Positions 9,959-21,646 of a DNA stretch of 64,000 bases are shown here, piece by piece. Position 1 is the first letter of the stretch, and the number at the start of each line of letters is the position of its first letter. Made by a program: the position numbers and the translations under genes. The notes under the pieces are model-generated. The model did not search any database, was not told where the DNA came from, and saw nothing but the letters and a program-made list of their open reading frames with translations. Source of the stretch: Moniliophthora roreri (Eukaryota; Basidiomycota; Agaricomycetes; Agaricales; Marasmiaceae); NCBI GenBank assembly GCA_001466705.2, contig LATX02000200.1:1054001-1118000 (forward strand), in the 5' to 3' direction.

Positions 9959-12698
9959 CTAGGCCTTCTTCACAAGGCTCATTTTCATCGGCATTTTAAC
10001 CTGTTTCTTCCCTTCCTCATGGACAAAGGGGTGGCAGACGCCAGAGTACTGCCAGAAAATCTCTTTGTCTGATGGAGCGAATTCAAAAGTCTCGACAAGA
10101 TGTGCGAGCACGACTTCTGTTCAGCGCGTCAGTCAACGAAGAGCAAAGGTTCAACGAAAACTCACTCATTTCGAGTTGCGAGAATTTGAAACCACTGCAG
10201 ACTCTTCTAAGTGTTTCCGGTAGCATTAAAATCGAACCGGAGACTCACATGCAAGATCTTCCACCTCCATTGAAGGTCATTCTGTAGACCCCAATGAGAC
10301 CTACGTTGATTGAGACCAAGTACATACTCACAGATGTGAATAAACGCCGGGAATCCGTGCTTCGGAAACGACCGCTGGCAGAGGCTCCAGCCACCTTTCA
10401 GGTTTCCACTCCAACGCATCAGGACCCCACAGCAGCGTATTCCGGTTTGAGCCAAGAATGGAGATGTGTATGTTGGTGCGGGCGGGCATTGGGATTTCTG
10501 TTATTAGTGATCCATCATTTCCAGTGATCGGCGTGCTCAGAGGAATCACAGTGTCCTTGGTCGCCCTATCGCAGACGATCAATGGATATGAGTAAACAAA
10601 ACAGAAAGTATACTTACATGCGCAGCAATCGTGGGGCCGGAGGGTATCTGGTTGTGTTTTATTGAATGGACGAGGCTGTAAAACAATGAAGTGTGACATA
10701 CAGACGAAGCGTCTCTCTGCAAATGCAGTCGAGGTAAGGCAGCGACACCAGCTCGTCGTACTCAAGATCACGGCCGTTGTTTTCTTGACGCGCTTGTATG
10801 AGCTCCTGGCGAAGACGGGTTTGTACTGACGGGTTCTTGGCGAGAAGAGATAACGTCCGGGCCAATGCGCTCTAAAGGAGCCAGGTTGGTACACTGAAGA
10901 ACGGAGAGAGTTCACTAACCGATGTCGTATCCATTGCTGCAAAAATAAGCGTCCTGGCCACAATGTGAATAGCTTTTCGAGAGGCACCAGGGCAACACCT
11001 ACGACATCTATCCACAGACAGCACGGTCAGAATCAATGTTTGAAGTCGTGGGGAACAAAGGGCAGTTCTCACCTGCCCAATAAGCTCATCTTCGTTAAGT
11101 TTGTCTTCCTCAGAAGCCTTCAAGTTTTCCTTGACTGCGTGTGGAACGTAAACTAATGAATGTCTTCGACCAGCACCCATCAAGTCGCTGACTTACTCAG
11201 AACACTCATGATGTCCTTTCCTCTCCCAATTTGCTCAACTACAGCTTCGTCACCTTGGTTGAGTGCTTGCATCTTCTCGTGATATATCTGCAAAGATAGC
11301 TGCCACATATAATCCGCTAGTTCCCTCCCACGACGCAGGTTCGAAGATGGCCAGTAAAACGACAACGTCCTCAACACTCGAGATGGAAGGATCTTTGTCA
11401 GCCAAGGCAAGATGTACGTTCGCGGCCAAAAAGTCACAGCGAGAAGCGCACTTGAGAGCGGCGACAAGTCAGTTGTCAAACATCTGCAGGTGGTGCACAA
11501 AACCTACGACAGTCCTTTAAGTGCCTCTGGATAAGGATGTGCGCAACTCTCATCCGTCAAGGGGTCAAAGGAGTATCCGAGACCAGATTGACCGACCAGC
11601 TCAAGAGCCGTACGAGACATCCAAGACAAAACTTCAATCTTAAGGCAACACAAACTCGGCACACTGCTGAGGAAACAGCGCAAATTTCACCCACCTCTTG
11701 AGGTCCGTCCTGAACCTTTTTGGAAAGACTATCCCGTAGCTGTGACATTCTGTTCAATTCATCACCTTCAAACATGGAAAGACGGAAGGTATACCTTGAG
11801 CGTGATTTCATTGAACGTCGGCACTGCGAATCCGATAGTTTCGTATTAGTGCTCCTTAGAGCGAAGAACCTGAAACTCACGCATATCTCGCATATGAGCG
11901 ATCGAAAAGACCGGATTGAGCACTGCAATAATTTTGTATCAGCGCTAGTTACAATGTACAGTAAAGGATCAACTCACTCTTTCTCTGTTTCCGGTGGTGC
12001 TCCCCGAGCGTTGCCAATAAGCCATTGCCGAAGAGTAACCTATTTGTCCTTTCCGAGTCCCAAGGGAGATGAGAAAAGCTTGTTGACAGCCAGAATGGAC
12101 TTATGGCATACATAATGAACACTGGCTGCTCCTCAAATGTATATTGGTCCTGGATTACGAGCCTGATGAGCGGAAGGTGCCTTTCAGGGTCGACAGTAGC
12201 TGACCTTGATTAAAATGTGATTCATTGCTTTGGGATCAAAGGTGTAGATAATTTTTTCCTGTTTCATCGGACGTCAAACTCGCCTCGCTTCTGCCCGAGT
12301 GGTATACTTACTCCAAGAAGGGAGCTAAATGTTGAAGTAGGGCCATCTACAGGAGACAAATCAACTTAGCCACTATACAGGCGGCTGAACACCGGGAACT
12401 AGACGAACACTTCTCCCGCATCATATCATGGAAGTCCCAGCCATCCAGACCGAAGGCCTCCAAGAAGCTACCTGTGTGATGTTTGTAGGATAGACTAGTA
12501 AGTAAAGCCGCGAAGCGAGGGCAAATAGATAATGAAATCTGCACCTTTGAACCAAGACGCTGCTTTGGGACCCGGAATCTTGCTAATAGTTGAAAAAGCC
12601 GATCTTCGCTTGAGAAGATTCCAGGAGGCGTAGGAGATGGCAGCCACCAGCACGGCTTGCACGACATTTATAATTGGAGGTATGAGAAGAATAAACAT
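9959..12698 (-). CDS. Cytochrome P450, copy A of a tandem pair
   Basis: The N terminus at 12698 is a membrane anchor (VVQAVLVAAISYASWNLLKR) followed by the proline-rich hinge KIPGPK. Going down the minus strand the exons give LYTFDPKAM-type and FGNGLLATLGEHHRKQRK motifs (helix C WxxxR region), LNPVFSIAHMRDM, then the I-helix TLIFAAMDTTS. These are followed by the K-helix ETLRLY (ExxR), the PERW motif, and the heme loop FNGGGRSCIGFKFSQLEM with its cysteine ligand. The last exon ends KMSLVKKA and TAG at 9959. All key P450 residues are present and I found no frame break. A 5-nt microexon (ATGTC, 11003-11007) joins ELIGQ to the I-helix. The substrate is unknown. It would sit in the ER and need a CPR partner. 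It is closely similar to copy B at 14109-16879. Confidence 0.88.
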
Positions 12699-14108
12699 GA
12701 CGGTGGGGAACGGTGTTGTTAAAGTTGTCAGGTTTCGGGGAGAGCTTTTAAAGGTGTCAGTTACGCAACTGAACTATCAGAATCAGAATTCGGTGGGTCA
12801 ACGATTCGGATCTCCCGTTTTACCCGGTAATGAAGCGCTAGATGACCAGCAATAGAAACTTCCTCTGTGCTGGGTTCTTTCAATCGATAAAAATACAATA
12901 AACACTAGATTGACGGCCTTGCATGTGAAGCTATGGTCAAAAACACCTGAGATACCCTGTACCCTGCGAGTCAGCATAGATGACCTGAATTTTCCAGCGA
13001 CATTGTTTCGATGAATTTTGATTGGCGGCTTATGCGCAGATAGCAGACCAAGATAGACCAAGTGTCAGACGCTCTTAGCAAAATTCCGGTTAAACCGCCA
13101 AATGAAGTGAGTGCAGCGTAAAACAAGATGACGCTATTCTCATGGAATGCCTCGGATTTGACCTCGGTCGGCTGCAGGTGGGAGTTTGTAGGTGGGAGTT
13201 TGAAGCTGAGTTGCAATTCCGGCGCTTATTTTTCAGAATTTTCCCTCGATCACTACCTAGCAAATTCAAATGCCATGGCTTCGTGGTAAGTACCAGTATG
13301 CAAGTCAAATCTGAAGTCGGGTCAGAGCCCAAGTGGTTACAAGAGCTGTATGCAAGGTCAAGGTGTGACAGGATTAGGAGGAGATGAAACAAGAGACCGA
13401 TATTGTATTGGTGCATAGCACATTTCTATTCAGTGTAGTGGCCAACAACTTTCCTATCACAGATCTCCTTTTAAACATTCATACTACCCAGAGAGGTACT
13501 CCAAAACGGACTACAAGAATTCAGAAGATGAGAGCATCGCTGGCCTAGTTGGAGGTTGATCTCACGCTCTTACCGATACTTCTTGCAAGAGTGATGGCAT
13601 GCTCGAAGCACGTTTCAACAAATTGGACTTTCATCCTACTGTCATCCCCGATGTGTCAAACAGCAAGATACAGTATCCTTTGCCGGTCGAGCCTGTCCTA
13701 CTTCTACAGTGCCGAGGCAAAATCACCAACAGCAAACGCGTGTCACAAAATCTTCTACGGGAGAGGCCTGTAGTCGAATTTGGAGTTCAACGGCCGTACT
13801 CCTTACGTGTTGACGACACGGGAGTACATAGACTATATATATCAACTATGTTTATCAATCCCAAGTGTGACACCGCTTTACTTGACGAAAGCCGTCGCCG
13901 GGGGCTACGTGTTTTTGCTTGCATATAATGCATGAAAGGGGATGAAGGGATCGGGGGTAAGAACCGGGCAGGTCGGCCCACGGTCCAGGGTGTATGTGCT
14001 GGACCATGGGTGTATGTGCGTGACAGAAGTGGGAAGAATGTTCATACTAAATAAGCTATACTCTCTACTACATATCCGTATCTCATTCAAAACGAGTCCT
14101 TTAACCAT
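12699..14108. other. Duplicated P450 promoter region and spacer
   Basis: About 1.4 kb between the two P450 copies. Stretches near 13109-13165 (gtgcagcgta..., gatgacgc, gatgcctcggattt-like) and near 13380-13430 (agatgaaa...cgatattgta) recur in order upstream of copy B near 17310-17355 and 17780-17830. The spacer is therefore part of the duplicated unit. Open frames here (e.g. 13599-13928, +) have no recognisable motif. Confidence 0.5.
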
Positions 14109-16879
14109 CTACGCCTTATTGACAAGGCTTATCCTCATCGGCAGTTTAACCTGGGTTTTCCCTCCGTTACGGACAAAAGGATTACTGACGGCAGCGTATT
14201 GCCAGTAAACCTTCTCGCCCGTCGGGGCGAATTCAAAAGTCTCAATGAGATGCGCAAGTACAACCTCTGTTCAGTTCGTCGTCAGCTAATTATAACGAAG
14301 AAATTACTAGATGAGGACTTACTCATTTCGAGTTGCGAGAACTTGAAACCACTGCAAACCCCATTTGAGTATTTCCGATAGCATTGAACACTCGAGTTGA
14401 AGACTCACATGCAGGATCGTCCACCTCCGTTGAAGGTCATCCTACAGAAAACGAGATTAACGAATCAAGTTAGACCAGGCGGGTATCATACTCACAGATG
14501 TGAATAAACGCCAGGAATCCGAGCTTCGGGAACTACCGCTGGGAGTGGCTCCAACCACCGTTCAGGTTTCCATTCCAACGCATCGGGGCCCCAGAGTGAC
14601 GTGTTCCGGTTCGAGCCAAGAATGGAGATATATACGTTGGTGTGAGCGGGAACTGGGATTTCTGTTATCACTGATCCGTCTGTTCCAGTGACCGGCGTGC
14701 TCAGAGGAAGTACAGTATCCTTGGCTGTCCTATTGTAGACAGTCAATACATATAAGTAAATGGAGTAGGAAGTATACCGACGTGCGCATTAGCCGCGGGA
14801 CTGGCGGGTATCTGGTTGTAATTTATTGAACGGCCCGGGTTGTAAAGGTATGGAATGATACATACAGACGAAGAGTTTCTCTGCAAATGCAGTCGAGGTA
14901 GGGCAGCGACACTAGCGTATCGTAACCGAGGTCATGGCCGTCATTGTCTTGGCGAGCTTGAACAAGTTCCTCACGAAGCCGAGTTTGCACGGATGGATTC
15001 TCGGCAAGGAGGAGCAAAGTACGGGCAAGTGCACTCTAACGAGTTTCCACGTGAGAAGAAAAAGTCCGATTCGGAGGTAGATAATTCACAAACCGATGTC
15101 GTATCCATCGCTGCGAAGATAAGCGTCCTGGAAACCTGTGAGTAAATCTTTCTCTAAGGGGTACCAAGGTAACACCTACGACATCTAGAGATAGATAGCA
15201 CGGTTAGCCTTGTTTGAAGTCGTAGAGGCAGAAGAACACTCACCTGCCCAATCAATTCACCTTCATCGAGTCTGTCTTCTTCGGAAGCCTTTAGGTTCTC
15301 GTTTACTGCAAGTGGAGCGTGAATTGATAAGAATCTATACCACTTGGGATACCGACTCACTCAAAACACTCATGATGTCCTTTCCCTTGCCGATCTGTTC
15401 AACTACAGCTTGATCACCCTGGTTGAGCGCTTGCATTTTCTCGTGATATATTTCCAAAGATAGTTGCCACATATAATCCGATAGTTCCCTTCCTTGGTGC
15501 AGATTCGACGACGGCCAGTAGAAGGATAATGTCCTCAACATTCGAGCTGGAATAAAATTCGTCAACCAAGGAAGGACGTAGGTTCGTGACCAGAAGGTCA
15601 CTGCAAGAAGAGAGCTGGAGCTGGCAGTAAGCCACATGAAGTGCATAGACAGATACAAAACTTACAGCAGTCCTTTAAGTGCCTTTGGATAAGGATGTGC
15701 GCAATTCTCATCCGTCAAGGGGTCAAAGGAGTATCCCAAACCAGATTGGCCAACCAACTCGAGGGCGGTACGAGACATCCATGACAAAATTTCGACCTAA
15801 GGCAACACAAATTTAGTAAACCACTTGGAAAACAGTGCAAATCCACCTACCTCTTGGGGTCCGTCCTGAACCTTTCTGGAAATGCTATCCCGTAGCTGTG
15901 ACATCCTGTTAAGCTCATCACCTTCAAACACGGGAAAGACGGAAGGTATACCTTGAGCGTGATTTCATTGAACGTCGGCACTGCGGATCCGATAGCTTCG
16001 TATCAGTGCTCCTTAGAGCGAAGAACCTGAAACCCACGCATATCTCGCATATGAGCGATCGAAAAGACCGGATTGAGCACTGCGACAATTTCACATCAGC
16101 GCTCGTTACAGAGTACAGTAAAGGGTCGACTCACTCTTTCTCTGTTTCCGATGGTGCTCCCCGAGTGTTGACAACAAGCCATTGCCGAAGAGTAACTTGT
16201 TTGTCCTTTCCAAGTTCCAAGAGAGATGAGAAAAAGCTTGTTGACAGCCAGAATGTAAATGTGACATACAAAATGAATACTGGCTGCTCTTCAAATGCAT
16301 ATTGATCCTGGTTTGCGGGACTAGTGAGCGGTTGAAGGTGCCTTTCAGGGTCGACGGCGGCTGACCTTGATGAGAATGTGATGCATCGCTTTAGGATCGA
16401 AGGTGTAGATATATTTGTCCTGGGTAGAATAGTCAGACCCACAACCGTAAAGAGCAAGGCTGAGTTCGTAGCCTTGCTTCTTCCCGGATGGTATACTCAC
16501 ACCGAAAAGGGAGCTAAATGTGGAAGTAGGGCCATCTATAGAAGGCAAGTTAATTCAGCCACTATACAGGCAAGTGAACACCGGGAACTAGGCATACACT
16601 TCTCCCGCATCATCTCATGGAAATTCCAGCTGTCCAGACCGAAAACCTCAAAGAAGCTACCTGTTTTGATGTTAATAGAATGAACTGGTAAAGAAGTGAG
16701 GCAGGAGGAAATAGCGACTCCTCACCTTTGAACCAAGACGTTGGCTTGGGCCCCGGAATCTTGTTAATAGTCAAAAACGCTGATCTTCGCTTGAGAATAT
16801 TCCAGGAGACGTAGGAAACGGCAGCGACCAGCACGGCTTGCACGACATTTGTTAATGAAGGTATGAGGTGAGTGGACAT
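14109..16879 (-). CDS. Cytochrome P450, copy B of a tandem pair
   Basis: It has the same exon structure as copy A. The anchor VVQAVLVAAVSYVSWNILKR starts at 16879, with the hinge KIPGPKPTSWFKG and an exon reading GSFFEVFGLDSWNFHEMMREK. FGNGLLSTLGEHHRKQRK, the I-helix AAMDTTS, the K-helix ETLRLY, PERW and the heme loop FNGGGRSCI|GFKFSQLEM follow; the bar marks an intron also present in copy A. The C terminus RISLVNKA ends at TAG 14109. The 5-nt microexon ATGTC is at 15180-15184. No disabling change was seen. Divergence from copy A is concentrated in the C-terminal exon and in introns. Substrate unknown. Confidence 0.88.
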
Positions 16880-17888
16880 GATGGTTGGGGATGGTGCTAT
16901 TAAGAGTGTCGGGAAGAGCTTTTAAAGCGTTGGTTTACGCAATGAAGTACACGCACTCCCCCCAAAATTATGACCAGAGAAGTTGGTGAATGCCGATTCG
17001 GAGATTCGTGTGACACATCAGAAGGAGGGTAAGATATTGGTAGGATGTCAAGGAGTAGATATCGCCGTTGTGTTAGGCTTTTCCTGCTTGGGGCTTAATG
17101 GACGCCATGAAGTAGACGCTGTCGATCCGATGTCACCCTCAGAACCCACCACGTCCTCAGCACATATGACCTGGGTTTTCAACCGGGACAAACTTGAATC
17201 TGCTCGACAAATCTGGACCTCGCATGCAATTAGTGTCATCTGAGCAAATCCCCGAATTAGGCCTTGCTCCACGCAAGAATCAATAAGCTCATTCCCGTCG
17301 ATAGACCGAGTGCAGCGTAAGGGGAGATGACGCATTAGGTGATGCCTCGGATTTACCTGAGAGTGTGAATTAGCCTGAAGAGACGCACTTGTCAATCAAT
17401 CAAGGAAGCATAGGAAGGTCTGACGGTGCCGTGCTTACCACGCAACAGAGCGGGAGAGATGTTCGTAGTCGTTTCAAGGCAAGTTACGAGTTCGGCGCTT
17501 ATTATTTTTTTTCCTCATCAACCAGTTGCCTTGGTTGCCTCCAGCGATCCTCTCAAAAACACTCCTGTCAGAGACTTGTGCAATTCAAGACAAATAGGTG
17601 AGTATCTGGGTTTATTACATGGTGTAGAAGTTCTGACACGGGGTCCAGAGCTAGGTTATATGTCATAATGCGAGCCCCTCGCTATTAGCAGGTCGGCATC
17701 GAGATCCAGCTCATTCTGACACTGACAGCTAAGACAGTTACATTTATCGCGAGCTAGGTGGAAATACAGTATTGAGGGGAGATGAAATGAGAATGAGCGA
17801 TTGATATTCTTGATGGTGTGTAGCACACTTTCGTGCAGCGAAAAACCAAAAAAAAAAAAAGAAAGAAAGAAAAAGCTTACACCCTTTT
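16880..17888. other. Intergenic region upstream of P450 copy B
   Basis: About 1 kb sharing blocks with the spacer upstream of copy A (see 12699-14108). It contains an A/G-rich run near 17845-17875. No gene was recognised. Confidence 0.45.
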
Positions 17889-18879
17889 CTAAGCATCATA
17901 GACCTCTTCCACTACTGAACATTTTCGTTTCCTATGCGGGTGGCCCTTTGACCGAACAGGCTTCGCAGTGGATTGCTCGACAGCCCGTCGATACGAGCTG
18001 GATTTGGCAATATCGCGCTGTCTATCCTCTCTTATCTCTGACGCGTCAAGCGGCGAGATATTCTTCACCGGCCGAATTCGTTCCTCTCCATATTTTTGTT
18101 TGGGGGGTGCACTATGTCGCCAAGGACAGATGTCAGATATCATCTGTGCGACAGAGGGTTTATAACCCCAACGTCGCGGGAGATTCTTGGGGAGACGCTT
18201 GTAATCGTCCTTTGACAGACCCGCGAGAGGTTCCAATGGCTTGTTGTTATCAAAGGGATTGGTGAGGCACGGGACGCTCCTGTCAGTGCTCGCGAATTCT
18301 ACTGACCCAGGAAAGGGAGATACCTGCGTTTGACTCCCGGAAGGCTGATGTTGAGCCGCATGTAACGGAAACGGATTGGATGTGGTCGGAGGTAGAGTTC
18401 TGTTCGTCGCCAAGACAGGGCGTGGTAGTGATTTTGGAAGCGTGTCGGAAGCTGCTTGGCGTACCAAAGCTGGCCTTTGGAGAGGCCCGTTGCCCATTCC
18501 TTCTGCCTCGCGAAAACGAGCTTCGTCGCCGCGGCCAAGCTCAAGCTGCACCTGTTTTTCGTCGACTTTTACCCCGGCTTTGTGAGATACGACGTTTCCT
18601 CGCGCCGGTTGCTTGGTTCGAGCTTCTGGGGCACTGGGTGCTGCAGTACCGACACAGTGATAATCCCGTGCGCGAGCTGGAGCTGGAGCTGGATAAGGAT
18701 CACGGATGATTGTCCTTCCGTCCAGCACATCATGTGGGGAGGTGTCATAAGAGGGTCTCTCGGTCTGTACCACGAGTTGTTAGCAGAAAGCACGGGAAGA
18801 AGGCAGCTAACTCATCGCTCACGGTTGATGGTCTGGCTTGAGATGCACTGCTGCTAGGTTTGCTAGATTTGCCGAACAT
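17889..18879 (-). CDS. Hypothetical disordered protein
   Basis: Two exons, 18879-18823 and 18764-17889 (58-bp intron GTGAGC...ACAG), give about 310 residues starting MFGKSSKPSSSASQARPST. Composition is rich in Pro, Ser, Arg and Lys, with no signal peptide, membrane segment or known catalytic motif. The only ordered-looking stretch is LSKDDYKRLPKNLPRRWGYK followed by PSVAQMISDICPWRHS, near residues 215-250. The C terminus is basic (RSKGHPHRKRKCSVVEEVYDA split over its end). I do not recognise a family. The start is chosen because the upstream exon gives an in-phase join and a Met with no competing frame. It could be a lineage-specific protein. Confidence 0.55.
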
Positions 18880-19694
18880 TATGGGTACCACGAGGAGCAG
18901 TTACTGGGATCGATTGATAGATACGTTGAGGGGGTAAGTTAAGGAACGGAAGGGATTCGATGGATGATTTGCTTTTAACTGCCAGCCTTTAGCCACGGAC
19001 AATGGCGACTGGCCTTGTTTGCCTGTACATAGTACTGTGGCCTAAATGAAATTGCCTTTTTGCACAGACTCGTATATTAATTAGGCAATGCGGCATCGCC
19101 GATGCTCAGACCATTTTGGTCCTGGCAGGACTCCCAATATTGTTGACCCAGATTGGTGGTACTCCATCTGTGGCATTGGAGGGGAAGACAATCCCCCCCT
19201 GAGGTGGACAATGGCACCGAACAATGAAGTCGCAGAAATAATGTATTTCACACTTTTCGGTATTTTTTTCCTGGATTTTTGGCCATTTTTAAGGGCCATA
19301 TGATGGTTTGGACAAGAACTGACCCACAGTAGATATCTTCAGAACGGCCTCGCCACCTCTTGAGTGTGAAGATGGGAAACGCTTGATTGTGACCAACGTG
19401 ATTGATGTGGACAACGGTAACCAGTAGTTTCACGACACTGATGGAGAAATGAATAATCTGGTCGAAAGCTGCTACTCGATACACGGTATAGAACAGTATG
19501 AAGATTGGTGGGAGTCGCGCAAATTTCCCATGCCTGACCCTCGGCTGTACGAATGGCAGCCGCGTGCTCATTGTCTACTGTGCCCAAAGCTTGCGTAGAA
19601 AGCGAGGCCACCCCTCTCGTTCGCTTGAGTCGATGTTCTGTGGGGAATTTCTCCTACTAATCGCGATAGTGGCGGTTCTCGGCAGGCCACTTGA
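18880..19694. other. Intergenic region
   Basis: About 0.8 kb between the start of the disordered protein gene and the 3' end of RPC11. Short frames exist on both strands but none shows a motif. Confidence 0.4.
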
Positions 19695-20239
19695 TCAGTT
19701 TTCTCTCCATTGATGTGCACAAGCGGTACATCTAAAAGGGCCAATCAGTCTCATGAACATGGCGAAATGTTTCACAATATACCGATAGACTTTTTACCCC
19801 AACGTCCGGGTAGTAAAAAGTAAGAAACTGTTGCGTTCGAAAGCCTCAGAGATCACGTACAGGTTGTCATAGGTTCATCCGCAGACCGAATCTGAAGCTG
19901 ATAAAAGTATGCCTGACCGTTGTTGCATCGAGGACATGAGGCTGTTGAACAAATTAGCTGCGAACTAGGATAAAAAGACCACAGCTCCCGCACCTGCTGT
20001 CGAATCAGCATGCTTCCACATCTCATCGCCCCCAAGTACATCGTCGACCTCTTTCCGTTTCAATTTGGTTCTCGAAGTCATCTAAATGGCAGTGTTAATA
20101 GCAAGGAACTTTGAAGCGATTATGAACGCGCCTGTTTCGTGATAGGAAATTCATGAGGACAGGTCTTGCAAGCCCATTTATTGAAGCCTGTCTCCGAAGA
20201 GATGACCAGCAGATTTGCGCACGTAGGACAGAAAAGCAT
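19695..20239 (-). CDS. RPC11: DNA-directed RNA polymerase III subunit RPC11/POLR3K
   Basis: Exons 20239-20132, 20081-19994, 19941-19861, 19789-19783 and 19731-19695 give 106 residues, close to the 108-110 of known RPC11. The N-terminal zinc ribbon is MLFCPTCANLLVISSETG with WACKTCPHEFPITK. The conserved linker is KRKEVDDVLGGDEMWKHADS. The C-terminal TFIIS-like ribbon is CPRCNNGQAYFYQLQIRSAD then EPMTTFYRCTACAHQWREN. The acidic DE of RSADEP is the hairpin that stimulates RNA cleavage and termination or recycling by Pol III. Intron 1 has a GC donor (CAG|GCGCGT, 20131-20082), and exon 4 is a 7-nt microexon TCTATCG supplying FYR. The start codon lies 164 bp from the divergent SPRY gene. Confidence 0.93.
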
Positions 20240-20403
20240 CGTTAATGAGTATGAGCGCCGAGGAGACAATGGTGGTTTCAAGCCAAGCGAGCGTGACCCG
20301 GCAAATACAGCTTTCACCGCAATCACAATGTGAATTCGAACCCCTGGTCCAGGAGGCTGTGGCAATTGCTCCTTGTCTTCTACTCTCATCTCGACTCTCA
20401 GAT
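20240..20403. promoter_or_regulatory. Likely bidirectional promoter of RPC11 and the SPRY gene
   Basis: Only 164 bp separate the two divergent start codons (20239 on - and 20404 on +), so both genes must share this interval for initiation unless their transcripts overlap. No specific factor site is claimed. Confidence 0.5.
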
Positions 20404-21456
20404 ATGACTGGATTCTTTGGCAAACTCAAGGAAAAAGTTGCCAGTTCTTCGGGGAACGGTACTACTTCATACGGCAAGCAGCGTGCAGGTGATCTGCCCC
20501 CGGCATGGGCGCCAGCTACAGAAGCTTCGGTACGCAACGGTCCTTCGAAGTTGATCAATTCTGATGTCTCAGTAGCATACTTGGGGGTTGTATAACGAAG
20601 CCCCGGAAGAAGAGTACAAGGCAGGCATAGATTTCTGCCTCAGATACCCGATGATACCGCCTGCGATCGTCCCATCACATGCATTGGACATCATCAAGCA
20701 GGAGGGAAGTAGAGCCTGGGGTATCCAGATTCCAAGCCCCGAGGAATACCAACGTTTTGCTGGGAGCATCGAGAATATATCTCCAGATACCAAAGGAACG
20801 CCGGTTGTGGTTGTGGAGACACAGGCGAGGTGTAAAGACTTTACGCTGATGAGTGATTTGCCCATCGTGGCTGGTCTTTACGATGTATCGAGACAGACTG
20901 GTGCATATTATGAAGTCAAAGTCATAAAGATGGACCCACCCAACTCATATCTTGCTATCGGTGAGTATCAGATTTGTGTTTTGCCCCAAATCTCGCCGCG
21001 CTAAAAAATTTGGTAGGCACATCTTGTCGTCCATATCCAACTTTTCGTCTTCCAGGATGGAACCGAGAAAGTGCTGCGCTTCATCTAGACGATCTTCGTA
21101 AATTCTTTGAAGATTCCGACGGTGGTCGCGACTACTCGGTTCCTTTCGATCGAATACGCCCTGGAGACACCATCGGCTGCGGATACATCTTCGCCTCTGG
21201 AACCTTGTTCTTCACCTGGAACGGATTACGACTCGAAGACGCTTTCACAGGGATATACCTCCCACGAAACGAATACGACGTCTTTGCTGCGATTGGAGTT
21301 TCAGGACAGGTGAAATTTGAAGTAAATTTTGGAGCGGATGTGTTCAAATGGAAGGAAGGTAACGAATGGCAATGGAAAGTGGACGGTGTGTTTGGAAGAC
21401 TAGGAGATAACCGTGGATTCGATGAGGAATTACCGCCCTATAGCAGCAGTATTTGA
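20404..21456 (+). CDS. SPRY domain protein (Ssh4/Ear1-like)
   Basis: Exons 20404-20529, 20576-20960 and 21017-21456 give 316 residues. After MTGFFGKLKEKVASSSGNG comes the family phrase EAS|HTWGLYNEAPEEEY, rebuilt by splicing to the CAGTAG acceptor, then FCLRYPMIPP. The SPRY core includes YYEVKVIKM, FRLPGWNRESAALHLDD, GDTIGCGYIFASGTLFFTWN and FAAIGVSGQVKFEVNFG. Ssh4/Ear1 proteins of yeast are endosomal adaptors for the Rsp5 ubiquitin ligase. This protein lacks the N-terminal membrane helix of those proteins. It does end with LPPYSSSI, where LPPY fits the LPxY variant of the Rsp5-binding PY motif. An adaptor role is therefore possible but inferred. Confidence 0.85.
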
Positions 21457-21646
21457 TACGACTCTCCCTTCCTTGAACCCACTCAATCATATTATAATGT
21501 TTTTTTTTCATAATTATGCCAAATACTAAACGTCTTAGCAACAGTCAATATTTGAGTCCCAGGCCCGGCCATCAATTTCATCGGCCAAGGTTGAAGTCGG
21601 AGCTGCCACGCTAACTCAAACTTTTGCTTCAGGATTTTCACGAACC

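Noticed and set aside
13599..13928. 109-codon plus-strand frame between the P450 copies
   Set aside because: No recognisable motif, and the interval is largely duplicated promoter sequence.
17845..17875. Meaningful A/G microsatellite element
   Set aside because: A simple A-rich run upstream of a gene end, common in fungal spacers; no further structure.
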